Assembly: GCA_052145775.1 (NCBI GenBank)
Contig: JBKQNY010000077.1
Location: 1-17,867 of the forward strand
Direction of reading: 5' to 3'
From: CAVYPR01 sp052145775
Lineage (GTDB): Bacteria > Actinomycetota > Acidimicrobiia > Acidimicrobiales > RAAP-2
Length of the DNA stretch: 17,867 nt
Shown here: positions 14,195-17,867 of the stretch, in pieces
Position numbering within the stretch: the first letter of the stretch is position 1
Layout of the letters: each line of letters begins with the position of its first letter
Notes under the pieces: generated by a model
Told to the model about the DNA's origin: nothing
The model's database searches: none
Seen by the model: the letters and a program-made list of their open reading frames with translations, nothing else
Made by a program: the position numbers and the translations under genes

Positions 14195-15025
14195 CTACCC
14201 GCCCTTGTGCCCCTCGGGGGGGCCCTCCTGTGGTCCGAGGACCGGCTCGAAGGAGGCACGGTAGGCGTCAAAGTGCGCCTGCCAGCCATCGGGCTCCGGT
14301 GGCGTGCCGACCAGCCGGTCGAGGCAATCGTCCCAGCCTGCCGCATGGCGCGCCGCGACGCTCGGCGGCACTTCGTTGTAGAGGACGAGGTGGGTGCCCC
14401 CGCCGTCGGCCGCCAGCTCGAAGCGTAGGACCTCCCCGCCCCAGCTGTAGGAGAGGAGATGCGGCTCGTCGACGGCGAGCACCTTCCCGGTGAGCGTCAT
14501 GTCGATGACCTCGGGCGGGAAGGGGAACGAGATCGACGCTCCCACCTCCCAGTGGTCCCCCTCGACCACCACGTCGCAGGGGAACCATCCCGCCAACTGC
14601 TGGCGCTCGGTGATGGCCCTCCACACGACGGGAGGTGGTTCGGGCAGGCGCCGTTCGAGCAGGACGGCCGGCCGGGGGCCGCTGGTTGTGATCGTGGCCT
14701 TGCTGATCGCTGCCTCCTCTTGTTGCTCCAGGTGGGCCCCCGGCCCGTCGAGACGGTCTGACCAGAGCCTTCGGTAGGGCTCGAGCCAACCGTCGAGCAC
14801 CTCCAACGGCTCGGGATTGATGCGGTAGAGGCGGCGCTGCGCCTCGGCACGCACCTCGACCAACCCTGCCTCTTTCAGGACCCGGAGGTGCTTGGAGACG
14901 GCGGGCTGGCTCAGCGCCAGCTCCGACACGAGGTCGCCCACCGGCCGTTCGCCGTCGCGCAGCAGGTCGAGGATCGCTCGGCGGCTGGGTTCGTTGAGAA
15001 CGTCGAGGGCCACCGGGGACGGCAC
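14195..15025 (-). CDS. ArsR-type HTH fused to SRPBCC/AHSA1 domain
   Basis: 276 residues with two parts. Residues 1-95 are an ArsR-like winged helix: DVLNEPSRRAILDLLRDGE (8-26), recognition helix SQPAVSKHLRVLKEAGLV (39-56) and the wing RAEAQRRLYRIN (59-70). Residues ~110-265 are an AHSA1-type SRPBCC fold, with VLLERRLPEPPPVVWRAITE (121-140), GWFPCD (146-151) and a typical AAGWDDCLDRL helix (228-238). No ELCVCDL-like metal site is present, so it is probably not a metal sensor; the SRPBCC pocket may bind a small hydrophobic ligand (inference). In many genomes the two domains are adjacent separate genes. GTG 15025 was chosen; the ATG at 15030 is out of frame. The promoter lies in an AT-rich patch. 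Confidence 0.83.
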   Translation of the reverse strand: MPSPVALDVLNEPSRRAILDLLRDGERPVGDLVSELALSQPAVSKHLRVLKEAGLVEVRAEAQRRLYRINPEPLEVLDGWLEPYRRLWSDRLDGPGAHLEQQEEAAISKATITTSGPRPAVLLERRLPEPPPVVWRAITERQQLAGWFPCDVVVEGDHWEVGASISFPFPPEVIDMTLTGKVLAVDEPHLLSYSWGGEVLRFELAADGGGTHLVLYNEVPPSVAARHAAGWDDCLDRLVGTPPEPDGWQAHFDAYRASFEPVLGPQEGPPEGHKGG

Positions 15026-15032
15026 GGCATTC

Positions 15033-15062
15033 AGGATGCTGTCACTCTTATATAGCTGTCAA
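15033..15062 (-). promoter_or_regulatory. candidate promoter/operator of the ArsR-SRPBCC gene
   Basis: On the minus strand TTGACA (15062-15057) is followed by 18 nt and CATCCT (15038-15033), then 7 nt to the GTG at 15025. The spacer is unusually AT-rich (TATATAAG) and contains a second TGACA, forming direct TGACA repeats that could be an operator for autoregulation. An alternative -10 is the TATATA within the spacer. Confidence 0.35.
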
Positions 15063-15104
15063 GTGATTGAGGGACGGCTGCCCAGTTCCGCCAGCCTGGG
15101 GCGC

Positions 15105-16187
15105 CTAATCGAAGACGACGATGCTCCGGGTGGCCTCACCGGCGGCCAGGGCCCGGCACGCGTCGTTCAGCCCCTCGAGGGGGACCCTGGCCGAGACCAT
15201 GTCGTCGAGGTTGAGCCGGCCCTGGCGGTAGAAGTCGAGGAGCCGGGGCATGTCCACCCGGAAGCGGTTCGAACCCATGAGGCAGCCCTGCAGCCGCTTC
15301 TCCGAGAGGAAATCCGCCCCTTCGAGCTCCACCTTCACCCCCAAGGGGACCATGCCGATGACGGTTGCCGTGCCGCCCTGGCGAACCATGGCGTAGGCCT
15401 GTTCGACGGTGGTCTTCTTGCCGATCGCCTCGAAGGAGTAGTCCGCGCCGCCGTTGGTGAGCTCCCGGACGGCGGCAACCGGGTCCACGGTCGAGGCGTC
15501 GACGGTGTCGGTCGCACCAAGGCGCCTTGCCAGCTCGAGCTTGGCCGGGACGGTGTCCACGGCGATGACGCGGAGCGCCCCGGCGATGCGGGCCGCCTGG
15601 ACGGCGCTCAGGCCGATGCCGCCGCAGCCGAGGACGACGACCGAGGACGCCGGTTCCACCGACGCGGTCCGAAAGACCGCTCCGACCCCGGTCAGGACCC
15701 CGCAACCCAGGAGCGCCGCACGATCGAGGGGGACGTCGTGGGGGATCTTTACCAGGGCCCGCTCGTGGACGAGGAGTTGCTCGGCGAAGGAGCCGAGGTC
15801 GGCGAACTGCCAGACCGTCTCGCCCCGGTGGGTGAGCCGCGGGGGCTCGTCGCCACCGCGGCGGACCGAGGGGTTGGCGCAGAGGTAGGGCTGACCGACC
15901 AGGCAACGCTCGCACTCCCCGCAGAAGATCGACACACACGAGATCACGTGGTCTCCGGCCGAGACGTAGGTGACGTCGCGTCCGACCGCCACGACCACCC
16001 CGGACGACTCGTGACCGAGGACCGTCGGCGTGGGCCACGGGTAGAGGCCCTCCATAAAGTGCAGGTCGCTGTGGCACACGCCGGCGGCGGCGGTGCGCAC
16101 GAGGACCTCGTGTGGCCCGGGGGCGTCGACCGTCACGTCCTCGATGACGAACTCACCCGGAACCTCCTCCAGCACCGCAGCTCGCAT
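15105..16187 (-). CDS. zinc-dependent alcohol dehydrogenase (MDR superfamily)
   Basis: A 360-residue NAD(P)-dependent dehydrogenase. Catalytic zinc ligands are C38 (GVCHSDLH), H59-E60 (GHESSG) and C162 (LGCGVLTGVGA). The structural zinc site is complete: C89, C92, C95 and C103 in FCGECERC and YLC. The nucleotide-binding motif is VVVLGCGGIGLSAVQAA (183-199). It is most like the class III/NDMA-dependent actinobacterial alcohol dehydrogenases, so oxidation of primary alcohols or hydroxymethyl-thiol adducts is likely, but cofactor and substrate cannot be fixed. ATG 16187 was chosen because AGGAG lies 7 nt upstream; six residues further upstream are also open. TATTTT (16250-16245, minus strand) is a possible -10. 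Confidence 0.87.
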   Translation of the reverse strand: MRAAVLEEVPGEFVIEDVTVDAPGPHEVLVRTAAAGVCHSDLHFMEGLYPWPTPTVLGHESSGVVVAVGRDVTYVSAGDHVISCVSIFCGECERCLVGQPYLCANPSVRRGGDEPPRLTHRGETVWQFADLGSFAEQLLVHERALVKIPHDVPLDRAALLGCGVLTGVGAVFRTASVEPASSVVVLGCGGIGLSAVQAARIAGALRVIAVDTVPAKLELARRLGATDTVDASTVDPVAAVRELTNGGADYSFEAIGKKTTVEQAYAMVRQGGTATVIGMVPLGVKVELEGADFLSEKRLQGCLMGSNRFRVDMPRLLDFYRQGRLNLDDMVSARVPLEGLNDACRALAAGEATRSIVVFD

Positions 16188-16797
16188 GGTTGCTCCTCTC
16201 GCCACGCCTCGTCCTGGCGGCCTGACGGACCGCCCTCGACGGCGAAAATAGCTGGTCGGGACGGTAATTGGCGGGCGGGGGGCAAGCCGGGCACCCGCCC
16301 GCCGCCTCTAGGGCGTGTTGCAACGGTGCACGCGCCGCGAGGTGGTCTCGACCTGAAGTGGAACGCGTGGGCCACCGCAGGCATGGACCACCTCGTCGGG
16401 CGAGGGCGAGGTGACCCTGCATGCGCACGGCGTAGTCGCGTCCGGCGCGGATCCGCGGCAGACGCGGTACCACCGGATCCAGCTTTCTCCTTGCAGGCGC
16501 GGATGGCGTTGCGAGGCCCGGCGCGTGTCGCGTCACTCCCGCTCTTGGGTCGCCGCGTTGCGCGGTCTACCGCGAATCACCGTCCAGTCGACGTGGATGC
16601 GCGGTCGTTCCCTCAACGTTTCGTCAACTTCGGATTCGAGCCTTGCCATTTCGTAGGGCTTGCGTTGATAATGCCAATTGGGTGTTTGTTGGTTCGGTGG
16701 GGAGCGGGTATCTGGGAGCCCTTGCCCCGTAGGCATGCTGCAAGCGACGAGTGTGTATGCGCCGCGCGCCGTGAAGTGGCGGAGGGAGAAACGAAGG
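16188..16797. other. gene-poor 610-bp region between ADH and the secreted repeat protein
   Basis: No coding frame here looks real on either strand. GC is lower on its right half. It holds the ADH promoter region at its left end and a promoter plus ~120-nt leader of the right-hand gene. At 16312-16327 CTAGGGCGTGTTGCAA resembles the terminal sequence of some IS5-type insertion sequences, but no partner end or transposase was found, so it may be a remnant or chance. BamHI-like GGATCC palindromes at ~16448 and ~16474 are unexplained. Confidence 0.5.
16643..16672 (+). promoter_or_regulatory. sigma70-type promoter of the secreted repeat protein
   Basis: TTGCCA (16643-16648) and GATAAT (16667-16672) are separated by 18 nt. 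Each differs from the consensus at one position. This is the only clear two-box promoter in the window. Transcription would start near 16679, leaving a ~119-nt leader before ATG 16798. Confidence 0.55.
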
Positions 16798-17867
16798 ATG
16801 CTCCGACTCGGGCAGAAATTCGTTGTGAAGCCGGCCGCACTGTGTGTGGCAATCGGCTTGAGCGTTGGCATGATCGGTGGAGCGCTCTCTGCGAGTATCG
16901 CCGCCGCCACGCCGTCTGATCCGTGTAACACGGGCATCGGCATCTCGATCGGCGCCACGATCTATGAAGGTGCGACTACCACGCCTGCCACAGTGCAGTC
17001 GATCGCCCGCGTAGGGGACTCCATCACCTACAGGGTGCACGTGTCGACGACCTCAACAGAGTGCCCGTTCAGCACAGGAACGGTGCACATCAAGACGCCC
17101 GACGGCGTTGTGCACGTGCTCACATCCCACCTCTCGCTCGCTCCGGGTAGCAGCTCCACATACACATCCACCACCTATACGGTGAACAACGCCAACGTCG
17201 GGACGAACACAGCGCCTGCGGGCGCGATCCGGGCGCACGCGACAGTCACAGGGACCGCCACGGAGACCGGTGGCTCACTTGAGACGGTCACAGCGTCGAC
17301 GAATTACAACCTCTCGGTCATCCACCCTGAGACGACTTTGGTCAAGAAAGCCAGCGTCACATCGGGCCCACTCCCTCTGAACGTGACGTTCACCTTCCAA
17401 GAGACCAACACCTCGAGCGACCCCACCACGGCTGAGCTCAAGGCAGATGTGATCTCGACAGTGATCCTCACTGACGCAACAGGCTGCACACCGGTTTTCA
17501 AGACAAGCTCAGGGGGCACACCTCCTGCCACAACCACCCACCTTCAGGTGGGAGCCACCTGGACCTACACGTGTACAAAGACGTTCACAAGTGTTGGCAC
17601 CTACATCGATCACGCCACGGCAACCGGCATCGCAGGTGACCATCGCCAGGCTGGTACGGCCACATCTCTCGGGGCCCCCCAAGATGAAACGGCACACGCA
17701 ACGGTCACAGTCACCAAGGCCACGCCGCGCATCTCAACGACGCAGCAGCCGGCGACCGCCACCATCGGCTCGTCCACCCTCAACGACGAGGTCACCCTGT
17801 CGGGGCTGGTGGACCCGGTCACGAGCGGCCCAGGGGTCGGCACGATCACCGTGAAGCTCTACCCGCC
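16798..17867 (+). CDS. secreted Ig-like/DUF11-like repeat protein, 3' end outside window
   Basis: At least 356 residues, open to the window end. The N-terminus is a signal peptide: basic MLRLGQKFVVK, hydrophobic 12-34, then SIAAATP. Residues ~40-175 and ~176-298 look like beta-sandwich domains of the DUF11/DUF7507 kind (YRVHVSTTS, TTTHLQVGATWTYTCTKTF, YIDHATATG). From ~300 begins an Ig-like unit (TPRISTTQQPATATIGSS) usually found in tandem in actinobacterial surface proteins. Many Thr and Ser residues and few Lys are present. ATG 16798 has GGAGGGAG (16781-16788) 9 nt upstream. Codon use differs from the rest: ACA, TCA, CAA and AAT are common and GC is lower, suggesting transfer or relaxed composition. 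A role in adhesion or envelope is inferred. Confidence 0.75.
   Translation, partial: MLRLGQKFVVKPAALCVAIGLSVGMIGGALSASIAAATPSDPCNTGIGISIGATIYEGATTTPATVQSIARVGDSITYRVHVSTTSTECPFSTGTVHIKTPDGVVHVLTSHLSLAPGSSSTYTSTTYTVNNANVGTNTAPAGAIRAHATVTGTATETGGSLETVTASTNYNLSVIHPETTLVKKASVTSGPLPLNVTFTFQETNTSSDPTTAELKADVISTVILTDATGCTPVFKTSSGGTPPATTTHLQVGATWTYTCTKTFTSVGTYIDHATATGIAGDHRQAGTATSLGAPQDETAHATVTVTKATPRISTTQQPATATIGSSTLNDEVTLSGLVDPVTSGPGVGTITVKLYP

Noticed and set aside
16153..16536. Possible degenerate transposase on the minus strand near the IS-like end
   Set aside because: No DDE or HTH motif could be recognised in any frame.
14892..16919. 675-residue plus-strand open frame over ADH and the gene-poor region
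   Set aside because: It is mostly antisense to a clear zinc ADH, and its tail has no recognisable motif.

Overview
The window is high-GC bacterial DNA with actinobacterial gene style: G/C-ending codons, many GTG starts, and short -10-only promoters. The best clue to the class is the first protein, which carries C-terminal repeats of the GYWLVASDGGIFSFGDA type; these are typical of secreted proteins of Acidimicrobiia (established family knowledge, recognised by eye and not searched). No rRNA, tRNA, CRISPR array, phage or complete insertion sequence was seen.

Layout. (1) 1-1789: a class I cyclic di-GMP riboswitch and a hairpin that buries the ribosome binding site precede a secreted, divergent CAP/SCP-like protein with six ~42-residue repeats. 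(2) 1944-4782: a tight same-strand cluster of PhzF-family isomerase, NUDIX hydrolase, coiled-coil zinc-ribbon protein and histidine phosphatase, followed by a DUF2889 protein (4868-5533), a flavoprotein of the sulfide:quinone oxidoreductase/flavocytochrome c type (5590-6741) and a DinB-like metal-binding protein (6775-7332). (3) 7376-11895, minus strand: a subfamily I haloalkane dehalogenase, and upstream of it the cydD-cydC pair, two ABC half-transporters whose genes overlap by 4 bases. (4) 11990-14129, plus strand: dienelactone hydrolase-like protein, arylamine N-acetyltransferase, and a 95-residue protein of unknown function. (5) 14195-16187, minus strand: an ArsR-type HTH fused to an SRPBCC/AHSA1 domain, and a zinc alcohol dehydrogenase. 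(6) 16188-17867: a gene-poor 0.6 kb stretch, then the start of a large secreted Ig-like repeat protein with clearly lower GC and different codon use, running off the window end.

How it fits together. This is mostly ordinary accessory metabolism (hydrolases, NAT, ADH, flavoprotein) plus two envelope proteins at the edges. The most interesting signals are regulatory. The left-edge surface protein appears to be under c-di-GMP translational control. At least five start codons (1944, 5590, 6775, 11990 on plus, 11895 on minus) sit 6-7 nt after a TANNNT hexamer, which is the geometry of leaderless transcription; a similar xAxxxT signal is used below to choose the NUDIX start. I found no single obviously new multi-gene system; the riboswitch-controlled surface protein and the composition-shifted adhesin-like gene are the best leads.
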